Source: Oreochromis niloticus (Eukaryota > Chordata > Actinopteri > Cichliformes > Cichlidae). Taken from it: 64,000 nucleotides of DNA. Where the stretch lies: positions 34,315,184 through 34,379,183 of the forward strand of contig NC_031965.2 in the NCBI RefSeq assembly GCF_001858045.2, written 5' to 3'. Below, piece after piece: positions 12,619 through 24,644 of this stretch. The position numbers and the translations under genes are program-made. Numbering within the stretch: position 1 is the stretch's first letter; each line of letters opens with the position of its first letter. The notes under the pieces are model-generated. The model had not been told where the DNA came from. It worked only from the letters and a program-made list of their open reading frames with translations, and searched no databases.

Positions 12619-13342
12619 ACAGAAGGACATCCAAAAAACTGCTGCATAGTAGTCACTGGGCATGTCCATAACAGCTATCCATATACACAGCCATATTGAA
12701 GTCTGTACTGTGATGCTACAATCTTTTCTGGTGTGCTTGTATGAGATGTAACTGAGCAGCAGAGATGGAAACTGATAGCAGTGCAGGAAAGACAACATAG
12801 TTTTTGAACTTTGTAAATAGTTATGTATTTATCTCTCCTGTCTGCTGATATAAAAGAATGAGCACTGTACTTTACTGGGTTTCCCTTCATATTTCGTATG
12901 AGATGACTTCTTATGCACGTTATATTTTAGTTAAGTTATGAATTTGCCAAGTCTTAAATTACATTCAATGGCAGCAAAGAAAGTCTCCTGTTTTTTATTT
13001 TGTTTTTTGTGAGACATTAAAAAATGCATTGTAAATTTCAAAGTGTAGGTATATAAAAATGACCCTGATAAGATCTGTGCTAGTAAATTACTTAAATTTG
13101 TATGTTTCAGTATTAATTGGTATTTTTAAAAAAGATAAATTATATATACTATATATAGCAAGATTACCTTTATTTTTACAGGTTGTGGGGCTACGAGGGC
13201 ACCAGCAACCCTATAATGGATATGCAGTCAACAAACGTATGGATGAATAGGGCTTACAAGTGTATCTATATGCTGCCACCTGCTGGCTGCATCCTGCTGC
13301 ATGTCACCAAAGCTGCTGCCCAACACTCAGCAAATGTAACCA

Positions 13343-13348
13343 AATAAA
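13343..13348 (+). terminator. Candidate polyadenylation signal of abcc12
   Basis: AATAAA about 725 bp after the stop codon. ATTAAA at 13016-13021 and AATAAA at 13398-13403 are alternatives. The sequence alone cannot choose among them. Confidence 0.4.
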
Positions 13349-13756
13349 TTGTAGTTTCGTTTTATGAGTGACAGTTGGTGACGTAGGACAGTTGAATAAT
13401 AAAGCCAACAAATCTCTTATCAGCAGTGTAATCCAAAGCAGCTGGAAAGAATATATTCTAGGAAGAAAGCTGAGAAATGGCACATTATCAAATTATGGCT
13501 TTCACTGGAGATTTTACAGCATTAACACCACCTGTAGGTGCTGTGAGGAGAGCTAGCACGCTTAACCTTTCAATGTAAATCTATGCTAGATTTATTTCTA
13601 TTTCAAAAAACAATTTCAGATGTTTTACTCTAACCAGTAAATGTAATGTTAGAGATACTGTTCTTTTTTAACTTTAAGGCTCGGGATCAAAAGGTGAGGT
13701 GGTGGAGGAGACAACACACATATACAGGGCAGATGACGTAAAAGAAAAGCAAGCAA

Positions 13757-13803
13757 TTTATTATTATTATCATCATCATCATTATCATCATTATTATTAT
13801 TAG
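13757..13803. repeat. ATT/ATC trinucleotide repeat
   Basis: The run TTATTATTATTATCATCATCATCATT and onward is an imperfect triplet microsatellite. Its left end supplies a - strand AATAAA hexamer. Confidence 0.85.
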
Positions 13804-15303
13804 TTTACAAAACAAAACAAATGAAAAACTCAAAGATGTCACAACAAATAAACAAAAAAAATCTGCTAGCGTAAATAAAACTCAGTTATTGGCTGAGTGA
13901 CAGGTTCTGACCTCTTAGTTCCACCATTCCCACCTGCTGATCCTATTGGCTGAGTTCTGAGTCCTGTAGCCAATGGATGCACTCCAGGGCGTATTTAAGC
14001 TGACTTTGAAATTGGTTTTAAGAATGTTGGGTGCTTTTGTGTATGCTGCTCTTCTTAGGTTGATCCCTCCCCCCCAATACAATGATTGTCATTCATGAAT
14101 CCTCATATTTACTTAATCTGTGCATATTTGGGGTTGTTACCTGTCCATTGTCCATGACCAGAATACGATCTGCTTGCATCACAGTGCTGATCCGATGAGC
14201 TATCGTGAGCATAGTGCTATTACGGAAGGCTTCTTGGATGGTGTTTTGGATCAGAGCATCTGTCTCTGCATCTATGGAGGCAGTGGCTTCATCCAAAAGA
14301 ATGATCTGCTCAACAAGAGGACAGACCATTAGTATAAGCAAAAACAGTTTGAAAGGAGGACAGCATGTCACAATACATAAAACACCCATACTTTCTAAAT
14401 ACAAACGTGGCGATTAGCAATCTCACACAAATGTGAGACATTACAGAGTAGTTTGAAGAACAGGTCCATAATAATCATAACCCTTAACCAATTTCAATTT
14501 GGCCTCTCATTCATTCACTGTCATTCTCATTCACCTCTGGGCCATTTTGAGCACGGCTGCTAATTTTGGATTTCTGAAAAGTCCCATTATGAATCGGAGA
14601 AGTCCGTAAAAATAATAAATAATAATAAATTTTAAAAAAGTCATTTCTTTGTATTTTTTCCACAGAAAGTTGCAGGGTTGCAGACCTCTCTAACAGATGC
14701 CGAGTGAAGATTATGTTGCAGTGGGCATGTAAAGAGGAAAACAAACAAACAAACAAAAAAAACCCAGACAAAAACAAAATACTGGCGACTGCCAGTGGTG
14801 ACACTCAGCCTCCTAGCAGACACACCTATGTATCAATTTCAAAATCTTACGTCACCTCGTTCTCAAGTTTTCGTACTCGCAAGATTTTTAGAAATTTGAG
14901 ATTCAACTCTGTCTGAGATTTTTAGAAAATATGTCTCTGGTCTCAATTTGACGCTCCTACGTCACCTCAATCTCAATTAGCATTCACAAACTTAGGTGTA
15001 CACGCTGTCCATCTGCCCTGCGGAGTGACGACAATACCCTATCAGGCTTTTAAGGCTGAGGGGTACTTCTAAAGAGGGATCTAAACATTGTACTGATGAC
15101 CTTAAGGGGGAAAAAAAAAAAAAATTAAAATCAGGACAGATTTGTGATGTTTAAGGACAGTGCAGTGCATATTGACAGAATCACAGGAAATTGCTTTGAC
15201 TGGCATCACAAGCTCTGAACAGTTGTGTGAATGCAGTATGTGACAGCATGTCCCAGCCAGGTGACAAATCATCAAGCCCCCCCCAAAAAAAGTGCACTCT
15301 GAC

Positions 15304-15410
15304 CTTGGAGTTACGGAGTAAGGCTCTAGCCATACAGATCAGCTGTCTCTGGCCTACGGAGAAGTTTTCTCCATAACATGTGCTTCAAGCTTCCCCTCCA
15401 GCTTTGAGAT
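15304..15410 (-). pseudogene. Frameshifted NBD2 signature exon
   Basis: The exon is 107 bp against 114 bp in the + copy (11885-11998). The loss falls between GCAC..GTTATGGAG and AAAACTTCTCC, where the + copy has seven more bases. The frame then reads TSP and stops at TAG (15356-15354), the 19th codon of the exon. Beyond the break, the shifted frame still reads FSVGQRQLICMARALLRNSK-like signature sequence, so little other decay has followed. Confidence 0.85.
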
Positions 15411-16089
15411 CTGAGGAAACAAATCACATTACAGCTTCCACTCCAGTATCCTAATTCATCATGTATACAAACAAATAGAGCAGAAAAAAAAAAGAGGCTA
15501 TATAGGAATTTGAAATGTACCAACTTTCATGTTGCACTCAACACATACCGAGTCCTTCATGTAGCTCTTCTCGAGCGCTGCCCAGATCTCCTCGTCAGTG
15601 TATTTATTAAAGGGGTCCAAGTTGTACCTGCAGGGATGGGGGTCATTAGCCAGTTACTGATCCACAGTGGTCAGACCAATGTGAGATTTATGGGTTGGCC
15701 AAGGTTACCTGACTGTACCAACAAATAGCACAGGGTCCTGAGGAATCACAGACAATTTGCTACGCAGGTCTTGCAGGCCAATGGACATGATGTCCACCCC
15801 ATCTATCAGCATGGTTCCTGCTGCAGGCTCCACAAGTCTAAATAGAGCTACTCCTAAAGAGGATTTCCCTACAGATGCAAACCGCAGATTAGAGTAGCTG
15901 AATTAACCTACAACGGTAAAATTTACATTAAAATGTGCTACATAAAATATTATTTGAAATCAGGAATACGGGAGGATTTAGAGTCAATCACTAAACTTTC
16001 AGCAAAACCAGGTGTAGGCAGGGGTACCATCTACCTTAGAGGGTTGGGGTGGGGGAATAATAGCAACAATAACAATAAAAAAGCCCTCC

Positions 16090-16815
16090 TACTATTAACT
16101 AATGATTCAATCTTAATTATGATCAGCTTATCTTTATTAATGGGTTATTTACCACAGGCCTTTAATGAGGCAGTAATTAAACCATTATTTAAAAGCCATC
16201 ACTTGACCCAGCTATCTTAGCCAATTATAGGCCAGTCTCTAACTTTATCTCAAAAATTCTTGAAAGCAAAACAGCAGTTTCAGTCAACTTTCAGAGCTCA
16301 CAGTACAGAAAAGGAACAAGTGAAGGTGGCAAATTGTTTTCTTCTGGCCTCTTACAGTCGACCTCCGCGTTTGATGCTGTTACAGTTCCACAGGGTTCTG
16401 TGGTGGGACCATTTCTGTTTACAATATATGAGTTTCCCTTAGGCAGTGTTATAATAAATAGCATACATTTTCATTGCCTGATGATACCCAGACTTATGAA
16501 GCCTGTTGACACACACACCAATTAATTAAGTTACAGGAATCTCTTAAAGACATTAAAACCTGGATCACCTCCAATTCCCTGCTTCTAAATTCAGAAAAAA
16601 CTGAGGTTGTTGTGCACTGCCTTATCTTAGAAACACAGCCAGATACCCTGGATGGCATTACCTTGGCCTCCAGTAACAACGAGGATATTAAACAACTATG
16701 TAGGACTGCCTTCTTATATTTGCACACTCTAAAATTAAATATCCTGTCTCAGAGTGATGCTGAAAAACTAGTTCATGTATTTATCATCATTTCTAGGGTG
16801 TATTATTGTAAATCA
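16090..16815 (+). mobile_element. Decayed LINE reverse-transcriptase fragment (L2/Rex-like)
   Basis: It lies in an intron of the - strand ABCC copy, in antisense orientation. Broken frames give MGYLPQAFNEAVIKPLFK, then VPQGSVVGPFLFTIYE (RT motif region), and later SQSDAEKLVHVF. The YADDT-like catalytic segment is degraded to HCLMIPRL. There are large internal deletions and no 5' region. Confidence 0.75.
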
Positions 16816-17695
16816 TCATCACCCAAAGACCAAATGAAATCAACAAGAGAAACAGCTACTGAACCCAGAGCCTTACCAGAACCAGTCCTTCCCACGATGC
16901 CCAGCTTCTCTCCAGGTTGAATGTGGAAATCAATGCCGTTCAGGACAATTGGTGTATTCTCTCTGTACCTCATCTTATAGTCTACGAAGGAGACGCCCCC
17001 ACTGCTAGGCCAGTCCTGTGGGATCTGAGTCTCCTTAACATGCCTGGGAGCCTCAGACTTACAATTCTGCAAACACAATTAAAAGCTTTTAGGGATCAAG
17101 CAGATGGGGCTGTAGGATATTTAATGAACTTTGGCCTTGGTCTCAGCAAAACAATGACAGATGGATGATTGCAGGACATGAGTCTGACCGTGACATATTC
17201 CTGGAGCCGTTCTGCTGAGTTGAATCTTGCTTCCACTTCTATCGAGAGTCTGGCTACATATTGAAGCATGCCTGTCAACTGAAAATAAGTTTAAAAATGA
17301 TGTAAATCCATGTCTGAAAAGCAAAATGAACATGGATTCATGTGCTGTCCAAATGTACCTGCAAGGAATAGGATATTGCGAGGCCTTTCAAGGATGGACT
17401 GATTAAGTCGTTACTGCTGAGCACTACAAAGAGAGCCACAAACAGTGTTGTAGTAGCAGCCATCAATTCCAGGCAGAAGGCGAATGCACGTGTGCCAGCA
17501 CTAAACATGAAAAGGTATTTGGAGTTGATATCACTCAAGATATTGAACCTGTAATATGAAACAGGATAGGGCAGAGTTTTTGAACATCCCACTGTCCACA
17601 GTCACCCCCCAAAGAAACATGCAATTTACAATGTGTTGTATCAAAAACATTGCAAAAGCAAGAGGTGATAGCCTAGTAACAAATTTCAGAAACTT

Positions 17696-17698
17696 GCT
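17696..17698 (-). other. Probable GC splice donor (GC-AG intron)
   Basis: The homologous + strand exon (7092-7229, 138 bp) ends GAAAT|GTAAGA. The - strand exon is also 138 bp if it ends GAACA|GCAAGT, and its phase then joins the next exon (CA+G, TTC AAT). No GT donor nearby preserves length and phase. GCAAGT is the classical context of GC donors. Confidence 0.7.
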
Positions 17699-18489
17699 GT
17701 TCTATAAGGCTGTCTCTTCTATTATAGGCATGGATGGTGCTGAGGCCATGCAAAGTTGAGGTGGTTAGAGAGAACCATGGAGAGCGACTGATGTTTTCTA
17801 GATTCTTCATATGACGTATACTCTTCTGGAATATACTGCAGAGAAGGCACAGATATATAGTACCTTAGAGGACCTGTTACTGTCAGTAAGTGTTTTTTAT
17901 AGATTTAACCAGCATAAACTCACAAGACAGTAAAGGCAACAAAAGCTGCCATAATAACTCCAACTACAAGCATGGCGGGGAAAATAACTGAGATGACAGC
18001 AATTGTGAATGCGACGAGTAGAGAACACTGGAAGAAAGAATCCATGACAAGAGGAAGGACAGTTTCCACTTCGTCTTGATCTTTAGAGAAACGATTTAGA
18101 AGTCGGCCCGTTGGAGTTGTGTCAAAGAAACTCATTGGACTATCAATAATCTGCAATAGGAAAACAAACTGTTTATTTGTAGCTAGTAAACGTTCCCAGT
18201 TTTGGATTCAATACATTTGTGATAAGTAAACCCTTATCCATATTCAAAATGACCATGTGTAATGATGACTAGTATAGATTTCTATGGTGCTGAGATTTCA
18301 CAGTACCTTTTTGAACAGCATGTCATGGAATTTGCAGGAGGCCTTCAAGGTGAAATAAGTGTAGATTATGGATTTCACAATGGAAAGTACAACAATGACA
18401 ACCACTGTTGCAGCATAAATAACCTGGTAGAAGTGAAGGTGTGGATTTTGAGAGATTTCTCCCTGGACTGCAGTTGTGTTACTGGATGA

Positions 18490-19243
18490 CTTGGAAATAA
18501 AAAAATAAAAAATAAAAATGAAAAGTTAGTGAAGTCAGACAAAGCCGACATAAACGACATTTCACATGATGAAATATTATTTCCTAAAACTAGAAATAAG
18601 CAGAATTTGAGGAGTCAGAAACAATTTTTCGCCTCCTACGTCTGCCAGGCTTGGTCTATAATGTGTGGCTCTCTGGATTTTAAATCACAATACTTCTCAC
18701 TCAAGTTCTTGACACTCAGATATACAAAGTTACCACAGGATTTCATCTCCTGCTTTGTGAGCATCAGTTACTTTTCCTCAAGATTTCCTCAAACTGATTT
18801 CTTATGTTTCAGGGATGACACTTACTCAAGTGACAACTAAAACCCTTGCTGAAATTTTTACACTGTCTCCAAGCTGAAAGATGAGCCTCAGGTATTCCAA
18901 TAAAAAGTAACAAAACCAACAGAAGATCAATACATCAAGTTGTTTCAAGGAGAAATGCTTGGACTAGGTCAAAATAAACATTTTCAAAAATAACTGGCAA
19001 TTAGAAAGAAACTTGATTGCTGATGAATCCAACGTTGAGATATTGGCAGTAGGAGTGTGTAAGTCACAACAACAGCCGTCAATTTATATCTTAGACCTTT
19101 TCTGTCAGTAGACCAAGCCTTCTTACAGGATTCTTGCAGTTTTCTTCTCAGTTCATCTCTACTAACTTATCCAAATTACCCAGTGAAAATGCTAACAGAG
19201 GCTGTGTTACTGCATAATATTGCTACAGAGCTGTGCTACTTAC
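18490..19243 (-). other. 754-bp interval where eleven homologous exons are missing
   Basis: In the + copy the exons between the equivalents of 19392-19244 and 18489-18307 encode the end of membrane domain 1, NBD1, the linker and TM7 and cover over 6 kb. Here I find no Walker A, LSGGQ, Walker B or TM7 coding on either strand. The neighbouring exons end and begin in phase 0, so they could splice together without shifting the frame. Confidence 0.75.
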
Positions 19244-20419
19244 GTCAGATGCTTTCAGTGGTAACCCCAACAAAGTGTGGATGAGAAAGGTGAAAACAGT
19301 GGCAATGGTGCTGATGCCCATGGTCAAGCTGCTATTAATACTCTGGATTTCAACGATCTTCTGTACTAGTTTCTTTTCAAGTTTCCTCAACTCTGTAAGA
19401 AAGAAAGTTTGTTTTGCCTTTCGTCTGCTACTTTCATTATTCTTTGTAGACGCACCCTAACACACATCCAGAGCACTCACACATTTCATTCATTGCAACT
19501 GTTAAGTCATGAACTACTAGAAACATTAAGAACCTTCTGATATATGCCGATATGGTTGGATGTAGACACCTTTATATTCATTTGCAATCTATATAAGGGA
19601 ACCCTTCTGTGTAGGTGTGTTGCTTTAGATGTGAGACTTTGCAGCTTCACACTTAATGCACATCACCTCTTGTGCATCTAGCAACATGATTACAAGCCTG
19701 ATTTTGTATCTAAACAAATGGGAGTCTATAAATAATGCATGCGATATGTGATATTACTAGATAAATGGAAGTGCTGCCAAATGGGCCACAGCTGCTCGAC
19801 TTACCTGCTATCTTCATCTCAAAAGAATCTTCCCAGGCGTACATCTTGATTAGCTTAATGCTGTTGAGAATCTCAGTCATTGTATGAACACGTCTGTCTT
19901 TTATTACCATGGCTTCTGTTTTGAATACATTTGTGAGATGTGCCAAGAGATACTAGAAATGAAGAAAAATAAATTAGTCCCCTGACTGCAAAGATTCTAA
20001 AAGTAGAAGGTAAGGGTATTTCGCAATGATGACTTAGACCTCACAGCACAGGTTTCAGCATATTAAACTACATACCCAATATTATGTTGGGCAAATTCTG
20101 TCATAGTTAATCTACATTACAACATTTACTGTAATGCTTACCTCAATCAGAGCCCTTTTTGTATTTATCTATCTCACTTTATTAACTTCGTGTACATACT
20201 TCAATGGGAATAAAGATGAGGTAGATGAAGACTCCAATAAGTGCGGTGTAGCCCAGAATGTTCCAGGCATAACAAATGCCCGCAACAAAGAGTACAGGGG
20301 TGGACATCACAAAGCTCCCATTCACAACTGCCTCAAAAACCGTGTGTCCAACATTGGTCAAAATATTAAGAATCTACATTAAAGAAAAATGAGAAAAGGA
20401 AAGCTTATATTTCAGCCGT

Positions 20420-20870
20420 TTTTCATAATACACCAAATGTGAGAAGATGTACTGAAAAAGTATCTTATTTTCTCACGCATGTGTTTTGGATCAAACAAAT
20501 CTTAATATTAGACAAAAATAACCAAAATAAACACAAAATTAATGTTTTTAAATTGTGCTTTAATTTATTAAGGTAAAGTTCTCCAAACGCACCTGTCCCT
20601 ATATGAAAAAGTAAAAAGTGATAGGTGGTTGTGCCACCCTTGAGAGGAAGAACCGTAATCAAATATTTGTAATAATGGGAATGAGTCTTTCACATCACTG
20701 TGAAGGAATTTTGGCCCACTCTTCTTAACAGAAATGTTGTAATTCAGCCACATTGGAGAATTTTCAAGCATGAACGACTTATTTAAGGTCATGCCAATGC
20801 ATCTCAGTTAGATTCAAGTCTAGACTTTGACTAAGCCACTTTTCACAGCAGTGTAGGTAAAGTGAATTCT
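20420..20870 (-). mobile_element. 3' remnant of a Tc1-like transposon
   Basis: Reading on the - strand, stop-broken frames give SQSLDLNLTEMHWHDLK, NVAELQ and EWAKIP, which correspond to the C-terminal DDE-domain segment of Tc1-like transposases (SPDLNPIE-type block). It sits in an intron between two membrane-domain-1 exons of the - strand ABCC copy. Confidence 0.72.
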
Positions 20871-23499
20871 CTGTGTGTAAACCAGTCTTTACCTCTCCGT
20901 TTGAGACGTCGCCAGGTACTCGCAGAGATGTGACTTTCTGGAAGCCCAAAGAGCATAAGGCACCTTTCAATCTGATGGCCGTACGCAGTGTTAATGCCCA
21001 CTGCAAAGATATCATGGAAGTTTTGAGCAACTCTGTGGTGAACAATGCAAAAGCCAAACCAACACCACTGGTTTCTCCTGGGTCACTAACGTAGTCTAAG
21101 ATCTTATAAACGACGACCGCCTGAAGGGACAGACAAAATGCTTGATACACTTTAGAGAGCAGAAATTCTAAAAATGCAATTAAGTACTCTAAACAGTTTC
21201 TAAACATTACAATGATGCATTACAATTTAGAGAACTCATTTGTTCTTTTTATGAACCACTATTTTTGAAGTCAAATGCGATTTACAATAAATAAAACGTT
21301 TAGGCAAATGTCAGAGGGTCAAAGTCTGAAAATACAGATGACAACTCACCGGCCCCAAAAAGGCCGCCAACATGGCAAGAATAGAGACAAGGGCGGACAG
21401 AATCAGTCTAGTTCTTTGAAAACGAAGAGTCACCCAAATCAGTGAGGCATTCTCCAAACCTCTCCTTGCCACTTCTTCATTCCATAGCCTCTGGAGCCTG
21501 CAAAACACTCACGATCATATCATGTACACTAAAAATGGTCTGGCATTTTATTTTGACAAGTCAGCCTTGTTCCTTTGACTTATCTTCAAGGTGCTACATT
21601 ACATTACACATCAGCAGCTACATTAATGGTGTGCCATGTCCCAAGCAGACCTACTGTGGTTTTCTGTCTATTCCTCTTAATATTGCTAATAAAGCCCTTT
21701 CTTTCTTCCGTGTTGTGCATCATCTCTTTCGTCTGGTGTTTCTTTGCCACATGCTTGTTTATCCCCTTTGTACACAAAATGCATCATCCATTGAAATGTT
21801 AGATTCTACTAATGCCTTAAACGACAGCTGAAAAATGTGAACCCGCCAAGAGAGACCTTTTTGCGCTAATGTCTGCTACATCAAAAGGAGACAGGTGTAG
21901 GTCGGATGTATCCAGCCCGTTCTTGAACATGGCCCACATTTTGGGGATCATCCACAAAAAGACTGAAAATGATATTAAACCTGCATTATCTACAGCGTGG
22001 GACCTGGACAAGAGGGGAAAAAAGATAAGAAACAGCAAATGAGTACTGTACAAGGAAGACATTCTATATCAAAGAAAGTAACTTTTATTTGGCAGACAGG
22101 TTACATTTAGCAATTTCTCTTTCATCAATGAAACTGACTCTGGTGAGGAACAGCGGAAGGGTATAAGGGTCTGCATGCTCCGTCGGTATTTTCTAAGTGG
22201 GCAAGGATGGGGTATTTCCCTGATGTCATTATCTGCATCTTCTGAGGCAAAAGACACAGGTCCCAAGTGGATCTCATCTTCTCCCTAAAGAGTCAGAAAA
22301 ACACAGACAGACAGAAATGCGTAAAAGCTGAATCAAAGTAACAAATCTGGAAACAAACAAACAAAAAAGGAAAAAAAAGAGAAAAGAAACAGTCATCTAA
22401 ACTAGCAATTAATTGTACTTCCTAATTACAGTTTTAGTAGATATGGAAACATGATCAGAAAACACAAAATGAATTACCTCCTCATGTCCTAAACAACCAA
22501 AATTAATCAAACTGACACAAGTGAAATTGTTTAAACATTTTTTCAAAAGTGAATACCTATACTACATGCAAATCAAACAGCGGATCATCATTTTATTCCG
22601 CCATGCTCTCCTTTTCTTTGATTTAATTTGATCCCTTTATTTATTTGAATGCAAGCAGCCCCTCCCCAGCGACGTAAGCAAAACCCAGAGAACTTTACCG
22701 CATATTGAGCTACAAACTTGTGAGGAATAAATAAGAGGCTGCTGAGGTCGATGACACGTAGTACACCCGATTTCTGATTTTATTGGTGTTTAGTTTTTGG
22801 TTTGTGTGAGTATGGCCCCATCTACATCGCTCAGCTCGGTGTAGTTGTGCCAAAACACCGGGCCTGTTCTAAAAACCAAGCTCAGGGCTCCCAAAACGTC
22901 TTTTCATTACGCGGCTTCACTAAAACCACCAACTCTCAGGACGCTGGTTCACGACTCAGCAAATCAACGCAGGTTTTCCCAATTTAGCCGCGAGCACGTT
23001 CACACAAAGGGGGTCGCTGCTGGCAGGAGATAACCAATCACGAACAGGGACAGGAATCAGAAAACTTTCACAAAATTTGAATTACGGGCCAGCAGATTAA
23101 AAGCACTAGTTGCTGCAGAAAAAAAAAATTAAAAAAAATTGTCACATAAGAAATAAATCAGAGTACACCCCGATCATGCACATTTCCAGCGATTTTGAAT
23201 ACAATTAAGGAGCTTCTGGAAGCCGCTGTCCTGGCAATAAAGCACTGGTAAGTGTAATTACAGGAACGACTCCATTATTTGGATTTATTCTTGCAATTTT
23301 TCCTTATGCAATGCATGTTTAGTTTCAATATTCCAATAAAGAAATTCTGCGGCCTCTCCGTTGTAAGCAACAGGTTGTCTACAAGACTTCAGTGCGCTTT
23401 TAGGCTCATGCTCATGCAAAAATCAAAGGGATAACACGGTCTCTCAAGACCTCTTACCGCCCACGCAACTAAGTCCGCAGGATGCTCCACACGTGCCGA

Positions 23500-23575
23500 C
23501 GCCATCTTCCGTGAGAGGTGATTGGTCAGTAGGCGACGCTAATCGATCGATCTGCAGAGGAGCCCTTACCAATGG
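23500..23575 (-). promoter_or_regulatory. TATA-less promoter-like region of the - strand ABCC copy
   Basis: Read on the - strand, CCAAT (23525-23521) lies 16 bp before the start ATG (23505), and CGGAAGATGGCG combines an ETS-type CGGAAG with a YY1-like AAGATGGCG at the initiator codon. A second CCAAT occurs on the + strand at 23569-23573. No TATA box was seen. Function is inferred from motif content alone. Confidence 0.45.
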
Positions 23576-24644
23576 GCTACGTGGTCTTTAAAGCTATGTA
23601 GACTTTTACAACAGACAAGTGACTTTGGGAGGAATGTATCATCAGCTTGTTATATTTGCCAGTTTTGTTGATATTAGGCAGCAGAATAGTCAGATTTTTA
23701 AAACATAGTGAGGAAAAGGATTATTCTAAATTTGGATTGACTGATCAGGATAGAATAATCCCTGAGAGCTGCTCATGGATGGAGGTCATCAAATGAAACA
23801 TAGATGTGAGACGACAAATGCGGCTTACCATGACTCAAGTGCAGCCATAAAGAAAAGAAATAACTGATAAAAAAAAATCTTCTTTATTATTAACATGGCA
23901 TCTGAAGGGTCAGTACATTGCTGTTTGTGTAATGCAAATACAACGACAAGTCCAAAACAAGGTCTGTAAAAAGTCTGTAAATAACAAAGTATATATGCAC
24001 ATTTCTACATGGAAAAAAAACAAGTTTGCTCTTTTATTAATATATTTTGTGCCCTTTAGTTGTTTTAATTTTGTGGGATTAAAACAGTGTCCGGAAAGCA
24101 TGTCTCATTCATTGTATAAAATGTAGACCCGCAAATACATGACAGTAAACAATGCTGTTACTACATTTGTCCAGCAGATGGCAATCTTCGCTTAGCAACA
24201 AAAAAAGTCACAGAGGGCCACTTGCAACTCTCCACTCTCCTGTATGGCACTATACTTGGCATGTTTTATAAAACCCTGAGAATAATAATTTAAAAAATAC
24301 AAATATATGCAAAAATATACAAAAGTCATTCACTTCTAGAAATGAAAGTTATCTGAGGAATGAGTCTCACTCCTTAGATGCTTTTTTTTCCATCACTATT
24401 GCTCAAGCCAAGTCTTCCTCACCGACTTGGCTGTGTTAAGTGATTACTGTTTCCTTCCATGTATTGCAAATATTTCCATCCACCAGACAGATTTCAGGTA
24501 TCACTCAGATAGAACAACAAACTGACACAAAGGCAAGCTGCTGGATGTCTGCAGGCTGACATGATGACTATAACAAGTTGACAGTTATCTGAGCAGTCTA
24601 TTTTGAGCAGACAGGCACACCTGCAGGTTATTGCTCTAGGTATT
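23576..24644 (-). other. Short intergenic gap and 3' UTR of the coiled-coil gene
   Basis: From the stop at 24645 down to about 23870 this is the probable 3' UTR on the - strand. Below it, about 300 bp separate that gene from the ABCC promoter-like region. No further coding was recognised. Confidence 0.5.
23886..23891 (-). terminator. Candidate polyadenylation signal of the coiled-coil gene
   Basis: TTTATT on the + strand reads AATAAA on the - strand, about 755 bp after the stop codon. A second hexamer at 24033-24038 would give a shorter 3' UTR. Confidence 0.45.

Larger units (their letters stand above)
12619..14140. other. Convergent 3' intergenic stretch between the two ABCC12 copies
   Basis: It holds the 3' UTR of the + strand gene and whatever serves as 3' end of the - strand copy. 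Candidate + strand polyadenylation hexamers are ATTAAA at 13016 and AATAAA at 13343 and 13398. A - strand AATAAA falls at 13757-13762. The final exon expected for the - strand copy, homologous to 12526-12618, is not present here. Confidence 0.6.
14141..23505 (-). pseudogene. Degenerate inverted copy of ABCC12 lacking NBD1
   Basis: Exons, 5' to 3' on the - strand: 23505-23458, 22284-22139, 22003-21857, 21497-21350, 21120-20893, 20373-20200, 19952-19805, 19392-19244, 18489-18307, 18150-17924, 17835-17698, 17548-17359, 17278-17189, 17066-16877, 15868-15709, 15627-15549, 15410-15304, 14305-14141. The start is MASARVEHPAD; DNAGLISF, LQRLWNEEV and KLIKMYAWEDSF mark the N-terminal region and membrane domain 1. 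From 18489 on, exon lengths equal those of the + copy (183, 227, 138, 190, 90, 190, 160, 79, 107 versus 114, 165). Exons for the end of domain 1, NBD1, the linker and TM7 are absent, although the flanking exons still join in phase 0. A 7-bp deletion gives a stop at 15356-15354. Predicted product is 833 residues with no complete ATP site. It may be a recent pseudogene, a regulatory truncated protein, or partly an assembly artefact. Confidence 0.82.

Noticed and set aside
20779..21207. 142-residue frame as one exon
   Set aside because: Only 21120-20893 is a transporter exon; the remainder runs past a good donor into a Tc1 remnant.
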